Source of the DNA: Bacteroidota bacterium
GTDB lineage: Bacteria > Bacteroidota > Rhodothermia > Rhodothermales > Bin80
Length of the DNA: 59,891 nucleotides
NCBI GenBank assembly: GCA_026709065.1
Contig: JAPOTS010000082.1
Coordinates: 1 to 59,891 of the forward strand
Reading direction: 5' to 3'
Part shown: piece after piece, positions 18,048 through 28,036 of the stretch
Position numbering within the stretch: the stretch's first letter is position 1
Layout: every line of letters starts with the position of its first letter
Translations under genes and position numbers: made by a program
The notes under the pieces: model-generated
Seen by the model: only the letters and a program-made list of their open reading frames with translations
Databases searched by the model: none
What the model was told of the DNA's origin: nothing

Positions 18048-18554
18048 TTTAAGTAACTACTCTATCAGCCCGCATTGGTTCGCAATCAATGAACTCTAAT
18101 AATCTGGTACCTCGTGAGATGAGGGGTATTGAAGTATTATCAAACAGATCCACTTGAACAGTGATGCCACAAGGGGCTGCTCTTCTATTTCGTTAACTCT
18201 GGCTGATGCTCGTCAACATCATAAGAAACCTCCTGATACATCTCGTCACAATAGAGCTTTAATTTGACCTTCCAATCCTTAAACTTGTTAATCCAGCAAG
18301 TCTTCCAATCTGTTTACAGGCATCCGATTGCTGTAAAGTTTGATCTGATCCCACAATCCTCATTGAAACTATTTGAGTACAAATGCATACCAAATCGGTT
18401 ACCTCACGAAAATGCAATCTCAAATTACTCACCGCTGATCAGAGCGCTTTTTTGAATTTTATTGCAAGTTTTTTAATTTGATATACAGGCACAATAATCA
18501 ATCCTCAGCCGCTGTTTGATACGACAAACTGAAGTTCTGTAATGATTCTCATTA
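18048..18554. other. Intergenic spacer with a short coding-like fragment
   Basis: No complete gene. On the minus strand about 40 codons ending at 18185 (DWKTCWINKFKDWKVKL... to EHQPELTK) look like protein, but they have an upstream in-frame stop and no start. They may be debris from the same accessory locus. The right part is presumably the uvrB leader. Confidence 0.3.
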
Positions 18555-20639
18555 ATGTCTCTTAATCCATCTCAACACCCATTTCAATTGAGTGCTCCAT
18601 TTGAGCCATTTGGGGATCAGCCAGATGCAATCCAATCTCTGACCGACGGTGTACTTTCTGGGAAACCCCATCAGACCCTGCTAGGTGTTACAGGCTCTGG
18701 CAAAACATTTACGATCAGTAATGTAATTCGTAATTTGGGCAAGCCGACCCTTGTCATGAGCCATAATAAAACTTTGGCCGCACAGCTTTATGCTGAGTTC
18801 CGTCAATTTTTTCCCAACAATGCGGTGGAGTTTTTTATCTCTTACTACGATTATTATCAACCTGAAGCTTACATCGTCCAAAGTGATACCTACATTGAAA
18901 AAGACCTTTCCATCAATGACCGTATTGATCAATTACGGATTCGGGCAACAAGCGCATTGGTGTCTGGACGTTCAGATGTGATCGTCGTGGCGAGTGTTTC
19001 ATGTATTTTCGGGCTAGGATCACCTGCTGAATATAAATCGCACTTAGTCCAACTCGCCCCAGGTCAAAATATTGACCGCAATGACCTTCTGTTGCAACTC
19101 ATCGGAATATTTTATAAGCGAAATGATCTGGACCTTCAACCTGGTACATTTCGAGTTCGAGGAGACTCTGTTGATATCTACCCCACATATGCAGAAGGAA
19201 TCGCCTACAGAATCGTGTTTTGGGGAGATGAAATTGATGAGATGATGTCAATCAACCCAGTTTCCGGGAAAAAGATTGCACCCGAATCTGCTGCACTGAC
19301 CATATATCCTGCTCGAATATTCATGACCCCCCAAGAACAGGTTGATCGTGCTGTTGATGCAATTGAGGATGAACTCCATTGGCGTTTAGCAACCCTCAGG
19401 CAAAATGAAAAAATGCTTGAAGCTCAACGCCTTGAACAGCGCACTCTGTTTGATCTTGAGATGATTCGCGAACTCGGCTATTGCTCAGGTATTGAAAATT
19501 ATAGCCGCCACATGACAGGCCTTGCTGAGGGGCAGAGACCTTACTGCCTATTTGATTATTTTCCAGATGACTTTCTATTAGTCATTGACGAAAGCCATGC
19601 CACAATTCCTCAAATCAAAGCAATGTACAATGGGGATCGCGCTCGTAAACTCACACTCGTTGAACATGGATTTCGCTTACCCTCTGCGCTTGATAATCGC
19701 CCCATGACATTTGACGAGTTTGAAGATCAACAGAACTCAACAATCTACTTGAGTGCTACTCCAGCCGACTATGAATTACTCAAATCTGAGGGAGAGTTTG
19801 TTGAACAGGTGATTCGCCCTACTGGAATTCCAGATCCCCCCGTCTTTATTCGACCCAGTAAACATCAGATTGATGACCTTCTTGAAGAAATTCGCACAGT
19901 CAACCAACGCACAGAGCGAACTCTGATTACAACACTGACCAAACGCATGGCCGAAGATCTGACAGATTATCTAGATTCGTTTGGAGTTCGGGTTCGATAC
20001 CTACATTCCGATATTGATACTCTGACCCGCGTGGAGTTATTACGAGATCTCAGACTAGGTAACTTTGATGTTCTGGTTGGCGTGAACCTCCTCCGAGAAG
20101 GACTTGATCTGCCTGAAGTATCTTTGGTCGCAATTGTTGATGCCGATAAGGAAGGGTTTCTGCGAAGTGATCGCTCATTGATCCAAACAGCAGGTCGTGC
20201 TGCTCGAAATATAAATAGTAAAATTATTCTCTATGCTGACAAAGTCACTGGGAGCATGCAAAGGATGCTAGATGAAACATCTCGCCGTCGTACAAAACAA
20301 CTTGAGTATAATGAAAAACATGGTATCACACCAAAGACAGTCTTTAAGGATCGTTCTGAAATCCTTCGTGGAACAGTTGTCGCAGAACACAGGGAACCCA
20401 GCGGTGAAACGCCTCTGAGCTCCAATTCAGAAACAGATGTCGTCACACCTGAATTAAATGATCCACTCATCAAATTACTCTCAGATTCTGAAAAACGTGA
20501 ATTGATTAATCAGATGAATGCAGAAATGCTTGAAGCGGCTGATGCCATGGAATTTGAAAAAGCTGCAGATCTGCGCGATGCTATCACCAAAATAGAAGCA
20601 ATGATCAAAGATGGAACCAAAGAAGCGGCAAGTGATTGA
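18555..20639 (+). CDS. uvrB: Excinuclease ABC subunit B
   Basis: The damage-verifying helicase-like subunit of nucleotide excision repair. 694 aa, normal length. Walker A GVTGSGKTFT, the beta-hairpin element YYDYYQPEAY, DESH (Walker B), the YLSATPADYE motif, the C-terminal helicase motif QTAGRAARN, and a C-terminal UVR domain (MEFEKAADLRD) that binds UvrC. The N-terminus FEPFGDQPDAIQSL is canonical. The next gene, L31, begins 31 bp downstream and may be co-transcribed. Confidence 0.97.
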   Translation: MSLNPSQHPFQLSAPFEPFGDQPDAIQSLTDGVLSGKPHQTLLGVTGSGKTFTISNVIRNLGKPTLVMSHNKTLAAQLYAEFRQFFPNNAVEFFISYYDYYQPEAYIVQSDTYIEKDLSINDRIDQLRIRATSALVSGRSDVIVVASVSCIFGLGSPAEYKSHLVQLAPGQNIDRNDLLLQLIGIFYKRNDLDLQPGTFRVRGDSVDIYPTYAEGIAYRIVFWGDEIDEMMSINPVSGKKIAPESAALTIYPARIFMTPQEQVDRAVDAIEDELHWRLATLRQNEKMLEAQRLEQRTLFDLEMIRELGYCSGIENYSRHMTGLAEGQRPYCLFDYFPDDFLLVIDESHATIPQIKAMYNGDRARKLTLVEHGFRLPSALDNRPMTFDEFEDQQNSTIYLSATPADYELLKSEGEFVEQVIRPTGIPDPPVFIRPSKHQIDDLLEEIRTVNQRTERTLITTLTKRMAEDLTDYLDSFGVRVRYLHSDIDTLTRVELLRDLRLGNFDVLVGVNLLREGLDLPEVSLVAIVDADKEGFLRSDRSLIQTAGRAARNINSKIILYADKVTGSMQRMLDETSRRRTKQLEYNEKHGITPKTVFKDRSEILRGTVVAEHREPSGETPLSSNSETDVVTPELNDPLIKLLSDSEKRELINQMNAEMLEAADAMEFEKAADLRDAITKIEAMIKDGTKEAASD

Positions 20640-20670
20640 AAACAAGTTACTTATCTAATCTCAACAATTA

Positions 20671-20889
20671 ATGAAAAAAGATATTCATCCCAATTACAGT
20701 CCACTGAAAGTGCGTCTAGCGGATGGCACTGAATTTGTGACACGTTCAACCATGGACTCTGAGCAGTATAATTCAGATGTTGACAGCACAAACCACCCAT
20801 TTTATACAGGACGTCGGCAGTATGTTGATACGGCAGGACGAGTTGAAAAATTTCGTCGTCGGTACGAGAAATCTACTCCTTCCAAATAA
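20671..20889 (+). CDS. rpmE: Ribosomal protein L31, zinc-free form
   Basis: 72 aa. MKKDIHPNY at the N-terminus and HPFYTG..QYVDTAGRVEKFRRRY near the C-terminus are diagnostic of L31. The zinc-binding cysteines of the C+ form are absent; the C.C and C..C positions are replaced (LADGTEF, DSTNHPF). C- forms usually serve under zinc limitation, but in some lineages they are the only copy. It sits between uvrB and the pyrimidine phosphorylase gene. Confidence 0.93.
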   Translation: MKKDIHPNYSPLKVRLADGTEFVTRSTMDSEQYNSDVDSTNHPFYTGRRQYVDTAGRVEKFRRRYEKSTPSK

Positions 20890-20954
20890 CCATTTCGCAT
20901 TACTTTCTCGTAACTATTCACGATCCGCCTCAACTAGAGTTTAATTAATACTCC

Positions 20955-22289
20955 ATGGATGCACTGGCAATCATTAAGAAAAAGCGAGATGGACAGCGAC
21001 TCTCACGGAGTGAACTTTCATTTCTGATAGAAGGATACACTACTAAGCGTATTCCCGACTATCAGATGTCGGCTTTTCTGATGGCTTCACAGCTTCGAGG
21101 CATGTCCCCCGAAGAGACCATCGTTCTTACTGAGCTCATGTTGAAATCTGGCCGAGTCCTTGACTTCGGTGCCGAATCACTCCGCGTCATTGATAAACAC
21201 TCTACTGGTGGCGTTGGTGACTCAGTATCTATGATTCTTGCTCCCATTGTAGGTTCTTGTGGTGTCCGCATCCCAATGATATCTGGCCGAGCCCTCGGGC
21301 ACACTGGCGGAACACTGGACAAGCTGGAAGCCATTCCAGGATTGCGCACGAACCTGTCCATCTCTGAAATTTATCAACAGATTCAAGATTTAGGGGTCGT
21401 AATGATCGGTGCTACCCAAGAAATCACTCCCGCAGATCGCCTACTATATGCCCTCAGAGATGTGACAGCGAGTGTTGACTTTATCCCATTTATCACGGCC
21501 TCTATATTGAGTAAAAAACTTGCTGAGGGATTGAGTGGATTAGTTTTGGATGTAAAATCGGGCCGCGGAGCATTTATGACCGATTCAGATCAATCTCGCA
21601 AACTTGCAGAAACCTTAGTTATGGTGGGAGAATATTTTGGCATGACGACCATCGCCTTACTCACCAATATGGATCAACCTCTCGGACGAGCCATCGGGAA
21701 CTGGCTTGAGGTTGAAGAATCAATTGAATGCTTAAAAGGCCAAGGTTCTCAGGAGCTATTAGAATTATCACTCACGCTTAGTGGTGAAATGATTGCATTG
21801 GCTGGCTTAGCCGATGACCCCAGCGAAGGAATGCAGATTGCCCGTGATGCAGTAAGCTCAGGACGTGCGCTTGATTTCTTTGCGAAAATCGTATCCGCCC
21901 AAGGTGGAGATCCTAAGGTCATCACTAATCCAACGCTCCGCATGCGAAGTATAGAACCAGTAACTGTGAATCTACCCTTAGATATACATGGTTTTGTGAC
22001 TGATATTGATGCATACCAAATTGCCGAAGTTGCAAATAACCTTGGGGCTGGACGGCTCGTCATTGATGATGAGGTGGATCATGAAGCGGGGATTGTACTC
22101 CATCTCTCAGTTGGTGATCGCGTAACTCCTGGTCTACCAATCGCGAGTATTTTCGGACGAAATGCTGATCTGATTGATGCGTCCTCCCAGAAAATTCTGG
22201 ATGCGTTCCAATTATCTGAATCCCCCATTAAGAAACCTGACTTGATCATCGATCGTCTAACATCTAAGGGCTGGACTTCTGAATCCTAA
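20955..22289 (+). CDS. deoA: Thymidine / pyrimidine-nucleoside phosphorylase
   Basis: Splits pyrimidine nucleosides with phosphate to base and (deoxy)ribose-1-phosphate for salvage. 444 aa. The glycosyltransferase-3 N-terminal helical domain is followed by the phosphate-binding KHSTGGVGDSVS, the family signature SGRALGHTGGTLDKLE, and a C-terminal PYNP domain. Residues separating thymidine-specific (DeoA) from broad (Pdp) enzymes were not resolved by eye, so the symbol is provisional. Confidence 0.92.
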   Translation: MDALAIIKKKRDGQRLSRSELSFLIEGYTTKRIPDYQMSAFLMASQLRGMSPEETIVLTELMLKSGRVLDFGAESLRVIDKHSTGGVGDSVSMILAPIVGSCGVRIPMISGRALGHTGGTLDKLEAIPGLRTNLSISEIYQQIQDLGVVMIGATQEITPADRLLYALRDVTASVDFIPFITASILSKKLAEGLSGLVLDVKSGRGAFMTDSDQSRKLAETLVMVGEYFGMTTIALLTNMDQPLGRAIGNWLEVEESIECLKGQGSQELLELSLTLSGEMIALAGLADDPSEGMQIARDAVSSGRALDFFAKIVSAQGGDPKVITNPTLRMRSIEPVTVNLPLDIHGFVTDIDAYQIAEVANNLGAGRLVIDDEVDHEAGIVLHLSVGDRVTPGLPIASIFGRNADLIDASSQKILDAFQLSESPIKKPDLIIDRLTSKGWTSES

Positions 22290-22339
22290 CCTTACTCCTT
22301 TACATATCTCTTTCTCTGATTTAATTTAACTATCCTCTC

Positions 22340-23104
22340 ATGTCTCTGTGGTCGCGATTCAAACGTGCAATGCGTTCTATTTTTGGTGGAGCAATCTCAT
22401 CTCTTGAAAATCCACGATTGATTCTTGAACAAAATATTCGGGAACTCAATGATCAAGTTCCAAAAATGAATGAAAACATTGCTACCGTGAAAGCAAATGT
22501 CATCATGCTTCAAAAAGAAGAGAAGCGCCTCAACGGTAGTGTTGCAGCCTTGAGATCTAAAATTCAATCTGCGATCAATAGCGGACGCGAAGACCTCGCA
22601 CGTAAGGAAGCCATTCGATTTGAAACTGCCCAAGAAAATCTTACGAAGACACAGGAGCAACTCGTTCATGCAACTGCTGCCTATGATAAAGCACAACAAG
22701 TCAAGAAGGCATTCATGCGTGAACGGCAGCGAAAGATTGATGCTGCTCAGGAAGCCCTCCGAGCCAATGAGCGCTCCAAGTGGCAAAAAAATGTTGCCGA
22801 TACCCTTGAGCAATTTGAAGTTGGTGGGGTTGATCAGACTCATGACGAAATGATCCAGCGCATTGATGAGGAAACTGCCCGCAACGAAGCTCGTATTGAA
22901 GTCGCACTGGATTCGGTTGACGTACAATCAATGAATCTTGAGGAAGAAGCCGAAAACCTACGCGCCTCAGAAATCGTTAACCAAATGAAATTAGAAATGG
23001 GACTGAGTCAGGCTCCTCCCTCATCAAGCTCAGAACAGATTTCTGATCAGAGTGCAGAAAGTGAGGATAAGACCATGGGACGATCACGTACCTCCGAAAG
23101 TTAA
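22340..23104 (+). CDS. pspA: PspA/IM30 family membrane-stress protein
   Basis: 254 aa, almost all coiled coil. The N-terminal amphipathic start (MSLWSRFKRAMRSIFGGAISSLENPRLILEQ, given here as family-typical) and the heptad-rich body match PspA/Vipp1 proteins, which assemble on the inner membrane and protect against leakage. The tail is acidic and serine-rich, an unusual extension. It heads a run of three closely spaced genes (2-bp gap, then ATGA overlap) with two further coiled-coil proteins, suggesting a functional complex. Confidence 0.88.
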   Translation: MSLWSRFKRAMRSIFGGAISSLENPRLILEQNIRELNDQVPKMNENIATVKANVIMLQKEEKRLNGSVAALRSKIQSAINSGREDLARKEAIRFETAQENLTKTQEQLVHATAAYDKAQQVKKAFMRERQRKIDAAQEALRANERSKWQKNVADTLEQFEVGGVDQTHDEMIQRIDEETARNEARIEVALDSVDVQSMNLEEEAENLRASEIVNQMKLEMGLSQAPPSSSSEQISDQSAESEDKTMGRSRTSES

Positions 23105-23106
23105 CC

Positions 23107-23460
23107 ATGCCTGAGAAAGAACGCGCCCGCCTTAAAGAGCAATATATCAAAGAGTTACGCGAGCGTAAGCAAGCCCAAGACTCAATCAATACATTACGGA
23201 AGCGTCAGGGCATTAACCGAGCATTAAACAACATGGTCGAAACGCTGGAGAATACCACCAGTGATTCAGCCGATGACATCATGCACAATCTTGAGGCTGA
23301 AACTGCTCTCAATGAGGCACGGCTGGACATCGCGCTAGAAAATCAGGAGTCACAATCTACAGAGACCTCTTGCAACTCCTTAGATATAGACACCCCTCCA
23401 GCCATCTCAAAAACAATCGGACCACGGTTGAGATCTGACGATGTTACCGACGATTCATGA
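23107..23460 (+). CDS. Small coiled-coil protein resembling the PspA C-terminal half
   Basis: 117 aa, highly charged and helical. The segment DIMHNLEAETALNEARLDIALENQESQS mirrors EMIQRIDEETARNEARIEVALDSVDVQS of the neighbouring PspA, so this looks like a partial paralogue that kept only the C-terminal portion. It starts 2 bp after pspA stops and overlaps the next gene by ATGA. It may modulate PspA assembly; that is inference. Confidence 0.65.
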   Translation: MPEKERARLKEQYIKELRERKQAQDSINTLRKRQGINRALNNMVETLENTTSDSADDIMHNLEAETALNEARLDIALENQESQSTETSCNSLDIDTPPAISKTIGPRLRSDDVTDDS

Positions 23461-24296
23461 AAGACCGTGACATCAATTACACTCGAGAAGCATTCCTTCA
23501 TCCCTGGAATCTCTCTTTCCTGACTGTTGGAATTGGTGCTTCACTTGCCATGGGATTTATTGATGGTGGTAATTTACTCTTTCAATCACTTTTGACGGTT
23601 GTGGTCGCTACCGAGCTATTGATCCTTGGTTATACCCCACGTCAAAAGCGATTTCGTAATCTGATTCGCGCCAAACATGCTGCGATAGCTGCTAAACCGC
23701 CATCCCAACGCGAAATGTATCGACAACTCAGTCGTGTCAATCAGCGCAGATATGCGCGTCTCAAGGATTTAGAAAAGGAGTTACGTGCCAACTATGAAAA
23801 ATTCAGCTTTGCATCTCAAGGGATCTTGGAAAGTCATGCCTCAAAGATAGAGGGATTGATGAGTTCGTGTTTGAAATTGATGTTTCAACAAGAACGCTAC
23901 ACCGCCTTTGGTCAGCGTAGAAATGAACAAGAACTTGCCACAGCTATTGCTGCTCTTGAGGCTGATATTGAACATGCTTCAGAGCCACTGCGCAATATCA
24001 AGCTTCGGAGGCTCAAAGTGCTTGAACAACGATTGCAACGATTCAAGCAAAGTCAGGAACAATTAGAAATGATTGAGGCACAAGTTGCGACAATTGAAGA
24101 TGTCGTCAAATACATTCATGAGCAATCCCTCACATTAAATAATCCTGAGGAGATCACTTACCAACTTGATGTGCTCCTCTCCGAAGTTGAAGAAACCGAA
24201 GCTACCGTGTCTCAGATTGAGTCCATCTTCGTGCCTGACGAAAGTGAAGATGATTGGTCTCCTTCTTCGGCATTTTCATCTCGTACCAAAATCTGA
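23457..24296 (+). CDS. Membrane-anchored coiled-coil protein
   Basis: 279 aa. Two closely spaced hydrophobic segments (about residues 16-57) are followed by a basic stretch and a long coiled coil rich in Q, E, R and L. It is translationally coupled to the PspA-like gene upstream (ATGA). It may be the membrane partner of the PspA cluster, similar in arrangement to PspB/PspC-type partners but not homologous as far as I can see. Unknown family. Confidence 0.7.
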   Translation: MKDRDINYTREAFLHPWNLSFLTVGIGASLAMGFIDGGNLLFQSLLTVVVATELLILGYTPRQKRFRNLIRAKHAAIAAKPPSQREMYRQLSRVNQRRYARLKDLEKELRANYEKFSFASQGILESHASKIEGLMSSCLKLMFQQERYTAFGQRRNEQELATAIAALEADIEHASEPLRNIKLRRLKVLEQRLQRFKQSQEQLEMIEAQVATIEDVVKYIHEQSLTLNNPEEITYQLDVLLSEVEETEATVSQIESIFVPDESEDDWSPSSAFSSRTKI

Positions 24297-24311
24297 TCGC
24301 CTGCTTTGAGC

Positions 24312-25559
24312 ATGGCTCTCACTGTTATTGTTTCAACCCTCTTTTTGAGTGCATTTTTCTCTGGTACTGAGATTGCATTCGTTGCAGCGAATCGGTTGCG
24401 GGTAGAGATGCGTGCACGTAGAAGCGGATTTTTAGGTCGTGTCGTTACATTCTTTTTTGAATCCTCTCCCAGACTACTCACTACGACACTCGTTGGAAAC
24501 AATATCGCACTAGTCATTTTTTCTACGGTCATGGCAATCGCACTTGCTCAGCCACTGTCAGGGTTAATTCAAGGCGAGAGCCCACAAATGATTGTCCAAA
24601 CCTTGATCACGGCAATTGTGGTTCTGATTATTGGAGAGATTCTCCCAAAAACGATCATGCAAGAAACAGCCACACGCGCAGTTTTCTTTCTAGCCCTGCC
24701 GCTTGCGATGACTTACGTTATCCTGCTCCCGTTGATAGCTTTAGTAAGTTGGACATCGCAATTAATCGTTAAAGCTTTAGGTGGTTCACCTGATGGACTT
24801 ACACAGTTTTCTCGACGCGCTATGGAGCAAATGATTGAAGAGAATTTAGAACGGGGATCTATCGATCTTGATGCAGAAGAAACGGAGATGATCACCAATG
24901 TATTTGAGCTTCATGCAAAGCGTGTCAAAGAATGCATGACACCAAGAATTGATATTGCTGCGATCTCTGAAAACACCACATTAGAAGAGATGCGTCAAAA
25001 ATGTATTGATTCAGGATTTTCTAAAATTCCTGTCTACAGAGACAATATTGACACGATTGTTGGCATTGCATTTGCCTATCATTTATTTGACAATCCTGCC
25101 TCTCTAAGCGATATCGTTCAGCCTGCGCAGTTTGTACCAGAATCAAAACCTGCCAAAGAATTGCTACGACAGTTTCGAGATACTCACCGATCCATTGGTA
25201 TAGTCATTGATGAGTATGGTGGTACCGCTGGACTGATTACTCGTGAAGATCTCTTAGAAGAGTTGTTCGGAGATATTCAAGATGAATTTGACTCCGAAAG
25301 TGTCGTGATGTACAAAGAAACTCTAAACGCTCTTGTCCTCAGCGGCAACGCAGAAATAGACGAGATTAATGAGCGATTCAATCTATCGATACCCACTGGT
25401 GAATATGAAACCATTGCAGGCTATATCCTAACTCAAAGCGGGTCCATCCCATCAGAGAATGACCGTTTAGTCATTGGAGAGTACCGAATTGAAATCATCA
25501 CTGCTTACCGTAATCGCATTGAACGTATTCGGATTACACCGGTCAATGGATCATTATGA
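24312..25559 (+). CDS. CNNM/CorC-type membrane protein with CBS domains (GldE-like)
   Basis: 415 aa. An N-terminal DUF21 transmembrane domain (three to four spans up to about residue 145), a CBS pair ([10 protein letters not shown]... and the [21 protein letters not shown] signature), then a C-terminal CorC_HlyC domain. Members act in Mg2+/Co2+ homeostasis, and the GldE subgroup supports gliding machinery in Bacteroidota. A TTG two codons upstream (24306) is possible; the ATG is preferred. The stop overlaps the convergent floA stop by 6 bp. Confidence 0.88.
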   Translation: MALTVIVSTLFLSAFFSGTEIAFVAANRLRVEMRARRSGFLGRVVTFFFESSPRLLTTTLVGNNIALVIFSTVMAIALAQPLSGLIQGESPQMIVQTLITAIVVLIIGEILPKTIMQETATRAVFFLALPLAMTYVILLPLIALVSWTSQLIVKALGGSPDGLTQFSRRAMEQMIEENLERGSIDLDAEETEMITNVFELHAKRVKECMTPRIDIAAISENTTLEEMRQKCIDSGFSKIPVYRDNIDTIVGIAFAYHLFDNPASLSDIVQPAQFVPESKPAKELLRQFRDTHRSIGIVIDEYGGTAGLITREDLLEELFGDIQDEFDSESVVMYKETLNALVLSGNAEIDEINERFNLSIPTGEYETIAGYILTQSGSIPSENDRLVIGEYRIEIITAYRNRIERIRITPVNGSL

Positions 25560-26543
25560 CTTGTCGGCTACATCTTCTCCACCACTAATGGCGGTACGCA
25601 TATCAGTATCTGCTTCAATATTACGTAGATTATAATAATCCATTACGCCAAGTTGACCATTACGGAAGGCTTCTGAAATTGCTTCGGGGACCAAGGCTTC
25701 CGCCTCAACGACCCGCGCACGGGCCTCCTGAACTCGGGCTACCATCTCTTGCTCAAGTGCAACCGCAGCCGCGCGACGCTCTTCGGCTTTGGCTCTGGCA
25801 ACCTGAAGATCAGCTTCTGCTTGATCCGTCTGAAGTTTAGCCCCAATATTCTCACCCACATCAACATCTGCAATATCAATAGACAGAATCTCAAAGGCCG
25901 TCCCTGAATCCAATCCTTTGGCCAGAACGGTCTTTGAAATGATATCAGGATTTTCAAGCACGGCTGCATGAGAATCAGATGAGCCAATGGTTGAAACGAT
26001 ACCTTCCCCGACTCGGGCAATGATGGTTTCTTCCCCTGCACCACCAACCAAGCGCTCTATGTTAGCACGGACAGTGACACGCGCTATCGCTCGTAACTGA
26101 ATGCCATCTTTCGCAATAGCTGAGATTGGAGGGGTTTCGATAACCTTCGGATTGACAGAGACCTGTACAGCTTCAAAAACATCTCGTCCTGCAAGGTCAA
26201 TGGCCGTCGCACGCTCAAATGGTAAATCTATATCGGCTTTATCTGCAGAAATCAGCGCGTTGATTACTTGCTGAACATTTCCACCTGCCAAAAAATGGGC
26301 TTCCAACTTAGGAGTTTCAGCAGGAATACCTGCCTTGTGAGCTGTAATGAGGGGCTTCACAATCTGCTCCGGAGGGACCCGGCGAAGGCGCATACCCACC
26401 AAATCACGAAAGAGTTTTAAGCGAACTCCCGAGAAGATAGCGGTAATCCAGAGTCGTACAGGCACAAAGTACAACAGTGTGATGACACCAATAATAATGA
26501 TTAGAATGAGAGCAAAGCTCCCCAAGTTCAGTAAGTTTTCCAT
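25554..26543 (-). CDS. floA: Flotillin-like membrane scaffold FloA (YqfA family)
   Basis: 329 aa. One N-terminal membrane hairpin (residues 8-38), then an SPFH-like domain (residues 45-220) with [24 protein letters not shown], and an alanine/glutamate-rich helical tail. FloA organises membrane microdomains and influences fluidity and secretion. It faces the PspA cluster and the CBS protein, so a group of membrane-integrity genes is concentrated here. It follows moaC by 3 bp on the same strand. Confidence 0.93.
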   Translation of the reverse strand: MENLLNLGSFALILIIIIGVITLLYFVPVRLWITAIFSGVRLKLFRDLVGMRLRRVPPEQIVKPLITAHKAGIPAETPKLEAHFLAGGNVQQVINALISADKADIDLPFERATAIDLAGRDVFEAVQVSVNPKVIETPPISAIAKDGIQLRAIARVTVRANIERLVGGAGEETIIARVGEGIVSTIGSSDSHAAVLENPDIISKTVLAKGLDSGTAFEILSIDIADVDVGENIGAKLQTDQAEADLQVARAKAEERRAAAVALEQEMVARVQEARARVVEAEALVPEAISEAFRNGQLGVMDYYNLRNIEADTDMRTAISGGEDVADKS

Positions 26544-26546
26544 GAA

Positions 26547-27047
26547 TTAGCCTCTTGGTTGTTTATGGGGGTGGCTGACTGAGTAACTTCCATGTACTCC
26601 ACCCTCTTTAGAAATTAACTTTATATTCGTGATACGGATTGCTTTCGAAATAGATTTACACATATCATAAATTGTCAATGAAGCCACCGAAACAGCGGTC
26701 AAAGCCTCCATCTCCACGCCTGTATTGGCATGAGTGTTAACGGTTGCCTTAATTGTAACCGAAAATGCTTCTTCATCCAATGAAAATGACAAATTCACAC
26801 TATTGATCAAGATAGGGTGACACAGGGGAATCAAACGTCCAGTTTCTTTTGCTCCCATGATTCCTGCCAACTGAGCAGAAGTAAGTACATCACCTTTGGC
26901 CACCTCGTCGTTGATCAACGCTCTAAATGCATCACTGCCTAAAAATACGACACTCTGGGCAACTGCTGTACGTACAGTGGGTGTTTTTTCCGTGATATCC
27001 ACCATCTGAACGCCCTCGTTGCCATTGAGATGCGAAAACTGTGACAT
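26547..27047 (-). CDS. moaC: Cyclic pyranopterin monophosphate synthase
   Basis: Second step of molybdenum cofactor synthesis, making cPMP from the MoaA product. 166 aa. Signatures: MVDITEK near the start, GRLIPLCHPI with the substrate-binding histidine, and TGVEMEALTAVSVASLTIYDMCK. A TTG codon directly precedes the ATG chosen. No other mo gene is in the window, so the pathway must be completed elsewhere. Confidence 0.95.
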   Translation of the reverse strand: MSQFSHLNGNEGVQMVDITEKTPTVRTAVAQSVVFLGSDAFRALINDEVAKGDVLTSAQLAGIMGAKETGRLIPLCHPILINSVNLSFSLDEEAFSVTIKATVNTHANTGVEMEALTAVSVASLTIYDMCKSISKAIRITNIKLISKEGGVHGSYSVSHPHKQPRG

Positions 27048-27574
27048 CAAAACATCTCGATATTAGGTATCATTGAGTCAATCCCCAATAAGAGATAGAT
27101 GAAGGTTGAGTTAAATCGATCCTGATATGGTTCAAAATTAAGATTTTTTTATGAAAGATAGTATATTTGAATCCAATAAATTTTTTTGGTATCCATACAA
27201 TTAACCAGTATAACATCATTCAATTAACCAATATAACATCATTGTTTGAACTGATCAATATGGATGTGGGATCCACCATCAGGGCTAAGAATTCTTTGTC
27301 GTAAATCTTTGGCCAAAGTTCATTCATTTTAGTGAATGATCAGCGAATTTTCTTTACAGAGATTCAAATCTGGATTTATATCAGTAGGCTATCAAATAAT
27401 CAAACTAATAATAAATTGGTTGAACCATATATTTAACTTTGAGAGTATATTTTTGAGACTGTATTGATTCATTGTTGTAATCAGATACCTCAGCGCAAGA
27501 TAGACTATCGTATGGATCTCTTACTTACTGAACTATTCTCTTAATTTGCTGTACACCCAGAAAACAAGCTAATA
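27048..27574. other. Long divergent intergenic region with a tandem duplication
   Basis: About 530 bp, very AT-rich, between moaC (-) and the Panacea operon (+). It contains one 23-bp tandem repeat (see separate entry). No gene is supported. Confidence 0.4.
27198..27243. repeat. Tandem 23-bp duplication, two copies
   Basis: CAATTAACCAGTATAACATC+ATT at 27198-27220 and the same unit at 27221-27243, with one mismatch (G to A). It lies about 330 bp upstream of the putative toxin-antitoxin operon. It could be a regulatory duplication or simple slippage. Confidence 0.6.
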
Positions 27575-28036
27575 ATGACTGGACCTAATGCGCTTCAGGT
27601 TGCCTCTCAGATCCTCTGGATATCAGACACTCATGGGCGACGTTTTACTCCTATGCAATTACTTAAAATTGTATACATTAGTCACGGATGGTCGCTTGGA
27701 ATTCTTTCAGAACCAATGTTTGACGATCATGTTGAGGCATGGAAATATGGTCCAGTGGTTCCAGATGTATATCATAAATATAAGCGTTTTGGATACTCAC
27801 AAATTTCGGTAAAGCTTAAGAATCAGCGAGGAATTTTTGATCAGACGATCTATTCTCTTCTTAATCGAGTTGTTAAAGTGTACGGTAAATTTGATGGTAT
27901 GTATTTATCTGGACTTACACACCAGCCGGGCACTCCGTGGGACATAACCATTAAACAATATGGAGAGGATTCTTGTATTCCCAACGATATAATTAAAGAT
28001 TATTATTCAAACTTATCATCCAGAGATGAATCATGA
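27575..28036 (+). CDS. Panacea-domain (DUF4065/SocA-like) protein, probable antitoxin
   Basis: 153 aa. The domain runs almost the full length: LQVASQILW.., then TPMQLLKIVYISHGWSL, EAWKYGPVVPDVY, and a C-terminal LSGLTHQPGTPWD. These are the hallmarks of the Panacea domain, found as the antitoxin in PanAT systems and in SocA. The last 11 bases overlap the start of a small membrane protein gene, as expected for an antitoxin-toxin operon. The role is inferred from domain and arrangement. Confidence 0.82.
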   Translation: MTGPNALQVASQILWISDTHGRRFTPMQLLKIVYISHGWSLGILSEPMFDDHVEAWKYGPVVPDVYHKYKRFGYSQISVKLKNQRGIFDQTIYSLLNRVVKVYGKFDGMYLSGLTHQPGTPWDITIKQYGEDSCIPNDIIKDYYSNLSSRDES

